Shown here piece after piece: positions 1 through 6,516 of a DNA stretch of 13,082 bases. The position numbers were made by a program, and so were the translations under genes. This stretch comes from Marivivens sp. (GTDB taxonomy: Bacteria > Pseudomonadota > Alphaproteobacteria > Rhodobacterales > Rhodobacteraceae). Positions within the stretch are counted from its first letter, which is position 1; each line of letters opens with the position of its first letter. Where the stretch lies: contig JAHEBR010000037.1 in the NCBI GenBank assembly GCA_024642185.1, positions 1-13,082 on the forward strand. Reading direction: 5' to 3'. The notes below the pieces were generated by a model. It ran no database searches. It was given only the letters and a program-made list of their open reading frames with translations, and was not told where the DNA came from.

Positions 1-337
1 CCGGGCAGCCCATGTTGATATCGATGAAGGCCGCGCCGTTGGCCTCGACCATCCGCGCCGCCTCGGCCATCCAATAAGCCTCACGCCCGGCGATCTGCAC
101 GGCGGTGTTGGCCTGATCGAAGCCGAGCTCGGCCTTCTCGCGCACCCCCGGTTTGGCCTGCACCATCTCCTGGCTCGCCACCATCTCCGAGACGACCCAC
201 CCCGCGCCCCAGCGCGAGACAAGCTGGCGAAACGGCAGGTCGGTGATTCCGGCAAGAGGCGCGAGCGCGACCGGCGGGGCGAGCTTCACGCACCCCAGAT
301 CAATCGATTCCAGCCCTGTGTCCGCCTGATTTGGCAC
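1..337 (-). CDS. dusB: tRNA-dihydrouridine synthase DusB, N-terminal part (cut by window edge)
   Basis: FMN-dependent enzyme that reduces uridine to dihydrouridine in the D-loop of tRNAs. About 112 N-terminal residues are visible. They include the start of the TIM barrel (LAPPVALAPLAGITDLPFR, residues 19-37), a SEMVASQ stretch, VQIAG, and the family motif DINMGCP at the window edge, where the conserved region carrying the catalytic cysteine is still to come. The start is a GTG at 337 with GAAGGA six bases upstream; the ATG at 344 is out of frame. The gene is divergent from ispDF. In Rhodobacter relatives this gene (nifR3) heads an operon with ntrB and ntrC. That would continue off the left edge and cannot be seen here. 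Confidence 0.93.
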   Translation of the reverse strand, partial: MPNQADTGLESIDLGCVKLAPPVALAPLAGITDLPFRQLVSRWGAGWVVSEMVASQEMVQAKPGVREKAELGFDQANTAVQIAGREAYWMAEAARMVEANGAAFIDINMGCP

Positions 338-517
338 GGTGCATCCTTCGGTTCTTTGCCTGAGCTAGCGCCCGAACCGGCCTCAGGCAAGGATTTTGGG
401 GCACAAATTTGAGCATCTTTCACGATTTGCCTAATCTTTGAGCAAATCGGCCGAGGCAAAGTGACCGTTTGCACCGGCAAACGAGCAGACGTAGAAACAG
501 GCGGAGCAAGGAGCACC
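338..517. promoter_or_regulatory. Divergent dusB/ispDF control region with three inverted repeats
   Basis: This spacer must hold the promoters of both divergent genes. It contains three perfect inverted repeats: TTGCCTGAG (356-364) with CTCAGGCAA (382-390); CGATTTGC (423-430) with GCAAATCG (442-449); and CGTTTGC (466-472) with GCAAACG (477-483, 4-base loop). All six arms carry the core TTGC or its complement. The third could fold as a hairpin in the ispDF leader; the second has the spacing of a protein-binding operator. AAGGAG at 508-513 is the ispDF ribosome binding site. I could not assign sigma-factor boxes with confidence. Confidence 0.6.
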
Positions 518-1642
518 ATGACAACAGCCGTGATCATAGTCGCCGCCGGACGTGGCCTGCGCGCCGGTGGGCCCGAGCCGAAGCAGTGGCAAATGCTGCG
601 GGGCGAGCGGGTTATCGACCGGACAATCGCGGCCTTTGCGGGGATTGGGCCGATTGTCGTCGTGCTGGCTCGCAACGAGATGCAGCGGGCGGCCTCTCTG
701 GCAGGCTGCCACGCCGTGGCCGGAGGTGCGACCCGCGCCGATTCCGTGCGCGCGGGGCTCGAGGCGCTCGAGGCCGATGCCCCCGACCTCGTGCTGATCC
801 ACGATGCCGCCCGCCCGCTTGTGAGCCGCGCCGTGATCCACGGTGTGATTGACGCGCTCGCCATCTCTCCCGCTGCCGCTCCTGCCCTTGCGGTGACAGA
901 CGCGCTCTGGAAGGGCGAGGCGGGGGCCGTGACCGGCGTGCAGGACCGGACCGGCCTCTATCGCGCCCAGACGCCCCAAGGGTTTCACTACTCCGCGATC
1001 CTCGCCGCCCACCGCACCGCGACCGACACAGAGGCCGCCGACGATGTGGCCATCGCCCGTGCGGCGGGCCTGTCGGTCACCATCACGCCGGGCGATGAGC
1101 GCAATCTCAAGATCACCACGCCCGAGGATTTCGCCCGGGCCGAGCAGCTTCTGGAGAGCCTGATGGATATCCGCACCGGCAACGGTTTTGACGTGCACAA
1201 ATTCGGCCCCGGCGATCACGTCTGGCTGTGCGGCGTGAAGGTGCCGCATACCCATGCGCTCGTCGGCCATTCCGACGCCGATGTGGGGATGCACGCGGTC
1301 ACCGATGCGATCTATGGCGCGCTGGGGCGGGGCGATATCGGCCAGCATTTTCCCCCTTCCGACCCCCAATGGAAGGGTGCCGCGAGCCACATCTTCCTCG
1401 AGCACGCCTGCGCCTTGGCCCGCGAGCTTGGCTACCGGATCACCCATGCCGACTGCACGCTGATCTGCGAGTTTCCCAAGGTCGGCCCCCATGCCGCCGC
1501 GATGAAGGCCGAGATGGCGCGGATCATGGGGCTTTTGCCCGATCAGGTCAGCGTGAAGGCCACGACCTCGGAGAAGCTCGGCTTTACCGGCCGCAGCGAA
1601 GGCATCGCCGCGCTTGCCACAGCAACATTGGTGCGCCCATGA
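518..1642 (+). CDS. ispDF: Bifunctional IspD/IspF: MEP cytidylyltransferase and MECDP synthase
   Basis: Fusion enzyme of the non-mevalonate (MEP) isoprenoid pathway, cytosolic. The IspD half (residues 1 to about 212) makes CDP-methylerythritol from MEP and CTP. Its nucleotide-binding loop is VAAGRG...PKQW (8-24), followed by RADSVRAGL (73-81), DAARP (96-100), TPQGF (152-156) and NLKITTPED (196-204). The IspF half (about 216-374) forms the cyclodiphosphate. It has GNGFDVH (221-227, metal ligands D225 and H227), HSDADVGMHA (251-260, third ligand H259) and ATTSEKLGFTGRSEGIA (348-364). The linker is only a few residues. An in-frame GTG at 461 exists, but the ATG at 518 has AAGGAG just upstream and begins directly with the IspD fold, giving 374 residues. 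Its stop overlaps the pgpA start (ATGA). IspDF fusions are typical of alphaproteobacteria. IspE is not present in the window. Confidence 0.97.
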   Translation: MTTAVIIVAAGRGLRAGGPEPKQWQMLRGERVIDRTIAAFAGIGPIVVVLARNEMQRAASLAGCHAVAGGATRADSVRAGLEALEADAPDLVLIHDAARPLVSRAVIHGVIDALAISPAAAPALAVTDALWKGEAGAVTGVQDRTGLYRAQTPQGFHYSAILAAHRTATDTEAADDVAIARAAGLSVTITPGDERNLKITTPEDFARAEQLLESLMDIRTGNGFDVHKFGPGDHVWLCGVKVPHTHALVGHSDADVGMHAVTDAIYGALGRGDIGQHFPPSDPQWKGAASHIFLEHACALARELGYRITHADCTLICEFPKVGPHAAAMKAEMARIMGLLPDQVSVKATTSEKLGFTGRSEGIAALATATLVRP

Positions 1643-2130
1643 CCCGCCTCATCACAACCTTCTTCTATGCGGGCCTCCTGCGCCCCGCCCCCGGCACATG
1701 GGGATCGCTCGCCGCCCTGCCCGCAGGCCTTTTGATCTATGTGCTGGCAGGCCCTTGGGCGGTGCTCATCGCGACTGTCGGCGCCTATTTCCTTGGCCGC
1801 TGGGCCGTTGCCGTTGAAACCGCAGGCGCGAAGGACAAAGACCCCGGCCATATCGTCATCGACGAGGTGGTGGGCCAATGGATCGCCCTTATGCCCGTCT
1901 TCTTCGGGGCCGCCCATGCCGGCGCGGATGTGACCAAGCTCTATCCCGGCTGGATCGCCGCCTTCCTTCTCTTCCGCCTCTTCGACATCTGGAAACCCGG
2001 CCCCATCGGCAAGGCAGATCGCAAGGGCGGGCCGACAGGCGTGATGCTCGACGATGTCTGGGCCGGCCTCTTCGCGGCAATCGGCGTGATCCTCCTCGCT
2101 GGCTTGTCGCATCTTGTGATCATGCGATGA
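1639..2130 (+). CDS. pgpA: Phosphatidylglycerophosphatase A
   Basis: Inner-membrane phosphatase that dephosphorylates phosphatidylglycerophosphate to phosphatidylglycerol. The 163-residue protein is hydrophobic with several membrane segments (roughly 24-56, 80-92, 102-116 and 143-161). It carries the PgpA signatures: PAPGTWGSLAA (16-26), KDPGHIVIDEVVGQW (67-81, acidic metal-binding residues), FDIWKPGPI (115-123) and GVMLDDVWAG (134-143). The start codon overlaps the ispDF stop in ATGA and the stop overlaps the cinA start the same way. Translation of the three genes is therefore probably coupled, and ispDF expression should set the level of this protein. A longer in-frame reading starting at 1228 only shadows ispDF. 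Confidence 0.95.
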   Translation: MTRLITTFFYAGLLRPAPGTWGSLAALPAGLLIYVLAGPWAVLIATVGAYFLGRWAVAVETAGAKDKDPGHIVIDEVVGQWIALMPVFFGAAHAGADVTKLYPGWIAAFLLFRLFDIWKPGPIGKADRKGGPTGVMLDDVWAGLFAAIGVILLAGLSHLVIMR

Positions 2131-2609
2131 GCGCCGCCGAGGTTCTTGCCGCCGCGCGGGCGAAGTGCCTGAAGATCGCCACGGCCGAAAGCTGCACCGG
2201 CGGCCTCCTTGCCGGGGCGCTCACCGATATCGCGGGCTCTTCGGATGTGTTTGAGCGCGGTTTCATCACCTATTCCAACCTCTCCAAGACCGAGATGCTC
2301 GGCGTCGATCCGGCGCTGATTGAGGCGCACGGCGCGGTCTCTGAAGAGGTCGCCGCCGCCATGGCCCAAGCCGCCCTCGCCCGCTCGGACGCCACCCTTG
2401 CCGTATCCACGACCGGCATCGCCGGACCGGGCGGATCGGAGTTCAAACCCGAAGGCCGCGTCTGCTTCGGGATCGCGGGGCCAGCGGGCGTCTCGACCAT
2501 GACGATCGAATTTGGCGCCCTTGGCCGTGCCAATGTCCGCGCCGCCGCAGTCACTGAGGCCTTGCGACTCCTTGCGGCCGCAGTGGATCAAGCCGCGCCT
2601 AATTCCTGA
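2127..2609 (+). CDS. CinA-family nicotinamide-nucleotide amidase (PncC type)
   Basis: This is a stand-alone CinA C-terminal domain of 160 residues. The family deamidates nicotinamide mononucleotide to nicotinate mononucleotide, recycling the NMN released by DNA ligase and NAD turnover. Seen: TAESCTGG (19-26) with the family's active-site Ser/Cys region, GFITYSN (45-51), AVSEEVA (70-76) and VSTTGIAGPGG (93-103). The N-terminal MoCF domain of full-length CinA is absent, as in PncC, so a competence role should not be read from the name. It is the third gene of the ispDF-pgpA-cinA operon, with an ATGA overlap at 2127-2130. The substrate is inferred from the family. Confidence 0.92.
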   Translation: MSAAEVLAAARAKCLKIATAESCTGGLLAGALTDIAGSSDVFERGFITYSNLSKTEMLGVDPALIEAHGAVSEEVAAAMAQAALARSDATLAVSTTGIAGPGGSEFKPEGRVCFGIAGPAGVSTMTIEFGALGRANVRAAAVTEALRLLAAAVDQAAPNS

Positions 2610-2640
2610 CCCCTTGCGCCCATTTCCGCCCAAAAAACGT

Positions 2641-2656
2641 GCAGTCTGAAAACTGC
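2641..2656 (+). terminator. Weak hairpin after cinA, possible operon terminator
   Basis: GCAGT (2641-2645) and ACTGC (2652-2656) form a 5-bp stem with a 6-base loop, 31 bases after the cinA stop. No uninterrupted T-run follows; only ATTTTC lies nearby at 2661-2666. It is at best a weak intrinsic terminator and could equally belong to the amtB leader. Confidence 0.3.
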
Positions 2657-2754
2657 CCGCATTTTCGGCCCCAAACGCCGCTCTGCCGCTTTTATCGGCG
2701 CATCAAATCCTGTCTTGCCCGAAGCCAACGGGAAAACCCGAAGGAGGAAGGGAA

Positions 2755-3933
2755 ATGAACGGAGCGGATACCGCTTGGATTCTGGTCGCCACAGCACTCG
2801 TGCTTTTCATGACACTGCCGGGGCTCGCGCTGTTCTACGGCGGCCTTGTGCGGGCGCGCAACGTCTTGAGCGTTTTCATGCATGTCTATGCCGTGGCTTG
2901 CCTGATGAGCCTCCTGTGGCTCGTCGCGGGTTACTCGATCGCCTTCGGCGGCGAGGGCAGCCTATGGGGCGGGCTCGGCAAAGCCTTTCTGAATGGCGTC
3001 GATAGTGAGAGCCTTTCCGGCACCCTCCCCGAAGTCCTCTTCTTCGCCTTCCAGATGACCTTCGCGATCATCACGCCTGCGCTGATCGTCGGCGCCTATG
3101 TCGAGCGGATCGGCTTCGGCTTTGTCCTTCTCTTCTCGGCGCTGTGGATGCTTCTCGTCTATGCGCCCGTGACCCACTGGATCTGGGGTGGCGGGATGCT
3201 GGCCGATGGCGGCATCTTTGGCGAGACCGGCGTGCGCGATTTCGCGGGCGGCATCGTGGTGCATGAAACCGCGGGCCTTGCCGCCCTGATCCTTGCCATG
3301 TTCCTCGGCCCCCGCCGCAACCGCCACACCCCGCCGCACAACCCCGGCATGGTGATGATCGGGGCAGGAATGCTCTGGGTCGGCTGGTTCGGCTTCAACG
3401 GCGGCTCGCAGCTGGCCGCCGACGGTGGCGCGGCCATGGCGATCACCGTCACGCATATCTCGGCCGCCGCCGCCTCGCTTACCTGGGTGCTTTGGGAGCG
3501 GATCAAGTTCGGCCGCGCCTCGCTCGTGGGCCTCGTCACCGGCACCATCGCGGGCCTTGCCTCGATCACCCCGGCCTCGGGCTTTGTCGGCCCGGTCGAG
3601 GCGCTGCTGATCGGCTCGGTCGCCGGCATCCTCTGCCAGGAAGCGGTCAACCTTGTGCGCAACACGCTCAAGATCGACGATACGCTCGATGTCTTCGCGG
3701 TCCACGGCGTGGGCGGCATTTTCGGAACGATCATGATCGCCGCCTTCGGCGCGGGAAGCTGGGCGGCGCAGTTGGGCAGCCTCGCCATCGTCGGCGTCTT
3801 CACGGCGGTCGTCACCGTGGCGATCATCCTCGTGGTGAAGCTCGTAACCCCGCTCCGCGTCGACCAAGAGACCGAAACCAACGGCCTCGACCTCTCGGTG
3901 CATGGCGAACGCGCCTACGAGTTCAACTCGTAG
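2755..3933 (+). CDS. amtB: Ammonium transporter (Amt/MEP/Rh family)
   Basis: Trimeric inner-membrane channel taking up ammonium. The 392-residue protein has about eleven membrane helices. It carries the family's twin pore histidines, H170 in GGIVVHETAG and H317 in VFAVHGVGGIFGT, with FQMTFAIITPALIVGA (99-114) and WFGFNGGS (211-218) nearby; the Phe gate probably lies in these two motifs. The C-terminal tail (LDLSVHGERAYEF) matches the Amt tail that contacts PII proteins. There is no cleavable signal peptide like that of E. coli AmtB. The start has a strong AAGGAGG at 2741-2747 seven bases upstream, and a small CGGG-AAAA-CCCG hairpin (2729-2740) lies just before it. No glnK is adjacent on either side, although the two are commonly paired. 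I saw no clear sigma-54 promoter in the 145-base leader. The 3' end overlaps the convergent MmgE/PrpD gene by 11 bases. Confidence 0.96.
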   Translation: MNGADTAWILVATALVLFMTLPGLALFYGGLVRARNVLSVFMHVYAVACLMSLLWLVAGYSIAFGGEGSLWGGLGKAFLNGVDSESLSGTLPEVLFFAFQMTFAIITPALIVGAYVERIGFGFVLLFSALWMLLVYAPVTHWIWGGGMLADGGIFGETGVRDFAGGIVVHETAGLAALILAMFLGPRRNRHTPPHNPGMVMIGAGMLWVGWFGFNGGSQLAADGGAAMAITVTHISAAAASLTWVLWERIKFGRASLVGLVTGTIAGLASITPASGFVGPVEALLIGSVAGILCQEAVNLVRNTLKIDDTLDVFAVHGVGGIFGTIMIAAFGAGSWAAQLGSLAIVGVFTAVVTVAIILVVKLVTPLRVDQETETNGLDLSVHGERAYEFNS

Positions 3934-5212
3934 CCTGCAATAGCTTGGTGAGCGGCGCCAGATCGGGCGCCCTCACCGCCTGCCAAAGAGCCTTGGCGCG
4001 TGCCGCGCCCAAAAGCCCCTCGGCCTTGCGCCGGAGCTTTTCACCCCGCACCTCAAGGCTCATCGGCGCGTCGAGATCATAGCTGCCCTCGCGCAGTCCG
4101 CCGTCCTTCGATGTCACCGCCACACGCGCTTCCATCTCCGAAAGCCGCGGATCGGCCTCGACTGTCACCAGCCCCCGCAACGCCACCAGATCGGGCCGCC
4201 GCGCCATCTCGTCGGAGAAATTGGCAATGGCCGAGGTGTCGACGCCCGCCAGAACCATCGCCACGACATGGGCGTAGCTGAACTTGGCGCCAAGGCCGGT
4301 GTCGGGCGCGGGCTGATTGCAGACGGTCATCCAGCGCGGATGGGTGCGGATCCTGACCCTTTCGACATCGGCTCCCGAAGGCCCTAGCCCCCGCAAAGCC
4401 TCGATCGTCGCATGAAGCCCGTGGCAGCAGGCGTGGAACTTGTGGCTGACGCTTTCCATCCGCCATCTCGCCCCAAGCCCCTCCAGAGCATCCTCTTCGG
4501 CAATCCCGGCATGAGTTTGGCCAAATCCTTGCAGCCCGCTCAGACCGACCGGCGAAGAGGTGAAACCGCGCCCTGCCAGATCGGCCGCCTCGATCCCCGT
4601 CTCCGCCGCAATCCCCGCGTTATAGGGCTTGCCCATGGTGCCGAACTGGCTCTTGAGCCCCGAAGCCCGCGTCGCAGCCAGCCCCAGCGCCTGCACCATC
4701 GCCGCCTGCGACAGCCCGGCAATCCGCCCCGCCGCCAGCGTCGCGCCAAAGGCCCCCGCCGTCGCCGTCTGGTGAAACCCGATCTGATAGTGGTCCCGCC
4801 CAAGCCATAGCCCGACCCGCACCGACCCCTCCGCACCAATGAGCGCGGCTTCAATCATATCTTCCAGTCCAGCGCCCTTCACTTCGGCCATCGCCAAGGC
4901 GGCGGGGATCACCGCCACCGACGGATGGCCGATATGCGCGAAATGCGTGTCATCATAATCCAGAGCATGGCTGACCGCCCCGTTGACCAAAGCCGCCGCC
5001 CGCATCGGACCCTTGCCGCCACCGATCAGGCTCGCCTGCCCTGCCCCGCCCTCGTCGAGCGCCTTCGCCCGAAGGATCGCCGCCAGCGGTTCGGCCTCAC
5101 CCGCAATCCCGCAGGCCGCCCAATCAAAGAGCGACAGACGCATCATCTCGCGCGCGCCCGCGCCCGTCACCGGAGCAATCGCAAATCCAGCAAGTGCCTC
5201 TTCGATGCTCAT
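3923..5212 (-). CDS. MmgE/PrpD family protein
   Basis: Cytosolic member of the family that includes 2-methylcitrate dehydratase (PrpD), cis-aconitate decarboxylase and iminodisuccinate epimerase. The 429-residue protein has the family blocks SHALDYDDTH (81-90), GHPS (95-98), GFHQTATAGAFGA (145-157), KPYNAG (195-200) and KFHACCHGLHA (258-268). The conserved Asp, His and Lys residues are therefore present, and an active enzyme is likely. No prpB or prpC is nearby, so a methylcitrate-cycle role is not supported and the substrate is unknown. I chose the ATG at 5212 (IEEALAGFA is a typical opening). An in-frame ATG at 5275 would overlap the upstream gene but would translate an intergenic element (5222-5260). 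It is probably cotranscribed with the COQ10-like gene 55 bases upstream. Confidence 0.9.
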   Translation of the reverse strand: MSIEEALAGFAIAPVTGAGAREMMRLSLFDWAACGIAGEAEPLAAILRAKALDEGGAGQASLIGGGKGPMRAAALVNGAVSHALDYDDTHFAHIGHPSVAVIPAALAMAEVKGAGLEDMIEAALIGAEGSVRVGLWLGRDHYQIGFHQTATAGAFGATLAAGRIAGLSQAAMVQALGLAATRASGLKSQFGTMGKPYNAGIAAETGIEAADLAGRGFTSSPVGLSGLQGFGQTHAGIAEEDALEGLGARWRMESVSHKFHACCHGLHATIEALRGLGPSGADVERVRIRTHPRWMTVCNQPAPDTGLGAKFSYAHVVAMVLAGVDTSAIANFSDEMARRPDLVALRGLVTVEADPRLSEMEARVAVTSKDGGLREGSYDLDAPMSLEVRGEKLRRKAEGLLGAARAKALWQAVRAPDLAPLTKLLQATS

Positions 5213-5221
5213 GGTGCCCCC

Positions 5222-5260
5222 CAATTTCTTTTGGCCATAAATACTCTCGCCGAAGGCGAA
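5222..5260 (-). other. Rhodobacterales-type intergenic element (TTCGGCGAGAGTATTT class)
   Basis: Read on the minus strand, the spacer between the COQ10-like gene and the MmgE/PrpD gene contains TTCGCCTTCGGCGAGAG, then TATTTATGGCCAAAAGAAA. TCGCC/GGCGA can fold as a short stem with a TTC loop, followed by an AT-rich tail. From memory, very similar strings recur between genes in Rhodobacterales genomes, often just after stop codons. No second copy is present in this window. A role in transcript-end formation or RNA processing is only a guess. In the MmgE frame it would encode GESIYGQKK, which argues against the upstream start. Confidence 0.5.
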
Positions 5261-5267
5261 AGCAACG

Positions 5268-5711
5268 TCAGCCATAAAGCGCCTTCGCCCGGGTCTCGAA
5301 GGCCGCGATAATCCGCGTCATCGCCTCGTGAAAGAACATCCCCGCCGCGCCTTGCAAAAGCCGGTTGCGGAACTCGAAATCCACCTCGAAGCCCACTTCG
5401 CAGCCGCCCTCGACATCCGCAAACCGCCAGATCGACTGCAGATGCCGGAACGGCCCGTCGATATAGCGCGTGTCGATCCGGCTCTTGTCCTTCCAGAGCG
5501 TCACTTCGCTGCCGAAACTCTCGCGGAAGACTTTGAAGCTCACCACGAGATCGGCCAGCATCACCTCCGTCTCGCCCTGATCCGTCACCGACCGCACCCG
5601 CGCCGCCGCCGTCCAGGGCAGAAACTTCGGATAGCTCGCCACATCCGCCACCAGATCAAACATCTGGGCGGCGCTATAGGGCAGAACTCTCTGGTCGGAA
5701 TGGGCGGGCAT
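5268..5711 (-). CDS. COQ10/RatA-type START-domain protein (ubiquinone-binding)
   Basis: Small START/SRPBCC-fold protein of 147 residues. The family binds ubiquinone and supports respiration in mitochondria and alphaproteobacteria; databases also label it the RatA toxin after E. coli. Seen: VLPYSAAQMFDLVADV (9-24), YPKFLPW (27-33), DGPFRHL (85-91), and VDFEFRNRLLQ (110-120) followed by a C-terminal amphipathic helix. I start at MPAHS (5711), which matches the usual N-terminus. An in-frame ATG at 5744 adds eleven residues (MREQPASERRL) and cannot be excluded, because neither start has a strong ribosome site. No ratB-like partner is adjacent, so a toxin-antitoxin role is unlikely. It is divergent from hpt, with a 79-base spacer that holds no clear promoter boxes. 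Confidence 0.88.
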   Translation of the reverse strand: MPAHSDQRVLPYSAAQMFDLVADVASYPKFLPWTAAARVRSVTDQGETEVMLADLVVSFKVFRESFGSEVTLWKDKSRIDTRYIDGPFRHLQSIWRFADVEGGCEVGFEVDFEFRNRLLQGAAGMFFHEAMTRIIAAFETRAKALYG

Positions 5712-5790
5712 GAGGCGTCTTTCACTGGCGGGCTGCTCTCTCATGTCCTAGAGTGGCGCGCGGAAATCAACCCAAGAGACGCAGGACCTC

Positions 5791-6327
5791 ATGCCAAACC
5801 GCCCCTATGTGATCGACGAAATGATCTCGGCCAAGTCCATCGCCGCCCGCATCGAGGGGCTCGCCAAAGAGATCAAACGCGAGTTTGCCAAGACCGACAA
5901 GCTCGTGGTCGTGGGCCTGTTGCGGGGGTCATTCGTGTTCATCGCCGATCTGGTGCGCGAGCTCGATCTGCCGGTCGAGGTCGATTTCCTCGAGGCCTCG
6001 TCCTATGGCGACGCGATGGAATCGAGCCGTGAGGTGCGGATCCTCAAGGACTTGCGGGGCCAGATCGAAGGGCGCGACGTGCTGGTTGTCGAGGATATCG
6101 TCGATACCGGCCACACGCTCAGCCATGTCACCGAGTTCCTGACGACCCGCCACCCCGGCAAACTCAAGACCATCGCCCTTCTCGACAAACCCTCGCGCCG
6201 CGAGGTGGATTTCCGCGCCGACTGGATCGGTTTCGAGATCCCCGACGAGTTTGTCGTGGGCTACGGCATCGACTTTGCACAGCGCAACCGCAACCTGCCC
6301 TATATCGGCAAAGTCCGGTTTACCTGA
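5791..6327 (+). CDS. hpt: Hypoxanthine phosphoribosyltransferase
   Basis: Purine salvage enzyme that joins hypoxanthine (often guanine too) to PRPP, giving IMP or GMP, in the cytosol. The 178 residues are a full-length bacterial Hpt. Seen: VGLLRGSFVF (41-50), the flexible-loop motif SSYGDAMESS (70-79), the PRPP loop VLVVEDIVDTGHTL (97-110) with acidic E101 and D102 and the likely catalytic base D105, a purine-contact lysine in LDKPSRR (131-137), and DEFVVGYGIDFAQRNRNLPYIG (152-173, the family C-terminal signature). AGGA at 5783-5786 precedes the ATG. It is followed after only 3 bases by a small membrane-protein gene, probably in the same transcript. Confidence 0.95.
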   Translation: MPNRPYVIDEMISAKSIAARIEGLAKEIKREFAKTDKLVVVGLLRGSFVFIADLVRELDLPVEVDFLEASSYGDAMESSREVRILKDLRGQIEGRDVLVVEDIVDTGHTLSHVTEFLTTRHPGKLKTIALLDKPSRREVDFRADWIGFEIPDEFVVGYGIDFAQRNRNLPYIGKVRFT

Positions 6328-6330
6328 GCG

Positions 6331-6516
6331 ATGGACCCCGTCCGCTGGCTTCTGCGCGCCAAGCGCTGGGCGCAAAATCCCCCCTCGGAAAAGCGGGTGA
6401 TCCTTGTGCTCGGCGTCATCGCCGCCTGCCTCGCCCTCTATGCCGCCGACCGCTGGATCGGCCTGCCCGACTGGATGCACCTCACGCCCGCCTCCTCGCG
6501 CGATGTGATCCGCTAG
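6331..6516 (+). CDS. Small single-pass membrane protein of unknown function
   Basis: The 61-residue protein has a positively charged N-terminus (R5, R9, K11, R12, K21, R22), one hydrophobic helix at about 22-39 (VILVLGVIAACLALYAAD), and a short tail with two Trp residues (RWIGLPDWMH). By the positive-inside rule the N-terminus should be cytoplasmic. The ATG follows the hpt stop by 3 bases, which suggests translational coupling, and the frame stays open to a stop that overlaps the convergent LysR gene's stop in CTAG. I do not recognise a family beyond an hpt-linked hypothetical protein. Codon use resembles hpt, which supports a real gene. Confidence 0.72.
   Translation: MDPVRWLLRAKRWAQNPPSEKRVILVLGVIAACLALYAADRWIGLPDWMHLTPASSRDVIR

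Noticed and set aside
431..1492. 353-codon minus-strand open frame opposite ispDF
   Set aside because: The ispDF motifs are unambiguous on the plus strand, and the antisense product has no recognisable motif.
2610..2754. Sigma-54/NtrC-type promoter for amtB
   Set aside because: I looked for a TGGCAC-N5-TTGC arrangement and for paired TGCAC sites and found no convincing match.
2962..3903. 313-codon minus-strand open frame inside amtB
   Set aside because: It is fully antisense to amtB and rich in Asp, Arg, Glu and Gly, as expected from reverse-reading a GC-rich membrane-protein gene.
5213..5275. N-terminal extension of the MmgE/PrpD protein starting at 5275
   Set aside because: The extension would translate a recurrent intergenic element, and the ATG at 5212 gives the family-typical N-terminus.
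5268..5711. RatA toxin of a toxin-antitoxin system
   Set aside because: No RatB-like partner is adjacent, and the sequence fits the COQ10 ubiquinone-binding family found across alphaproteobacteria.
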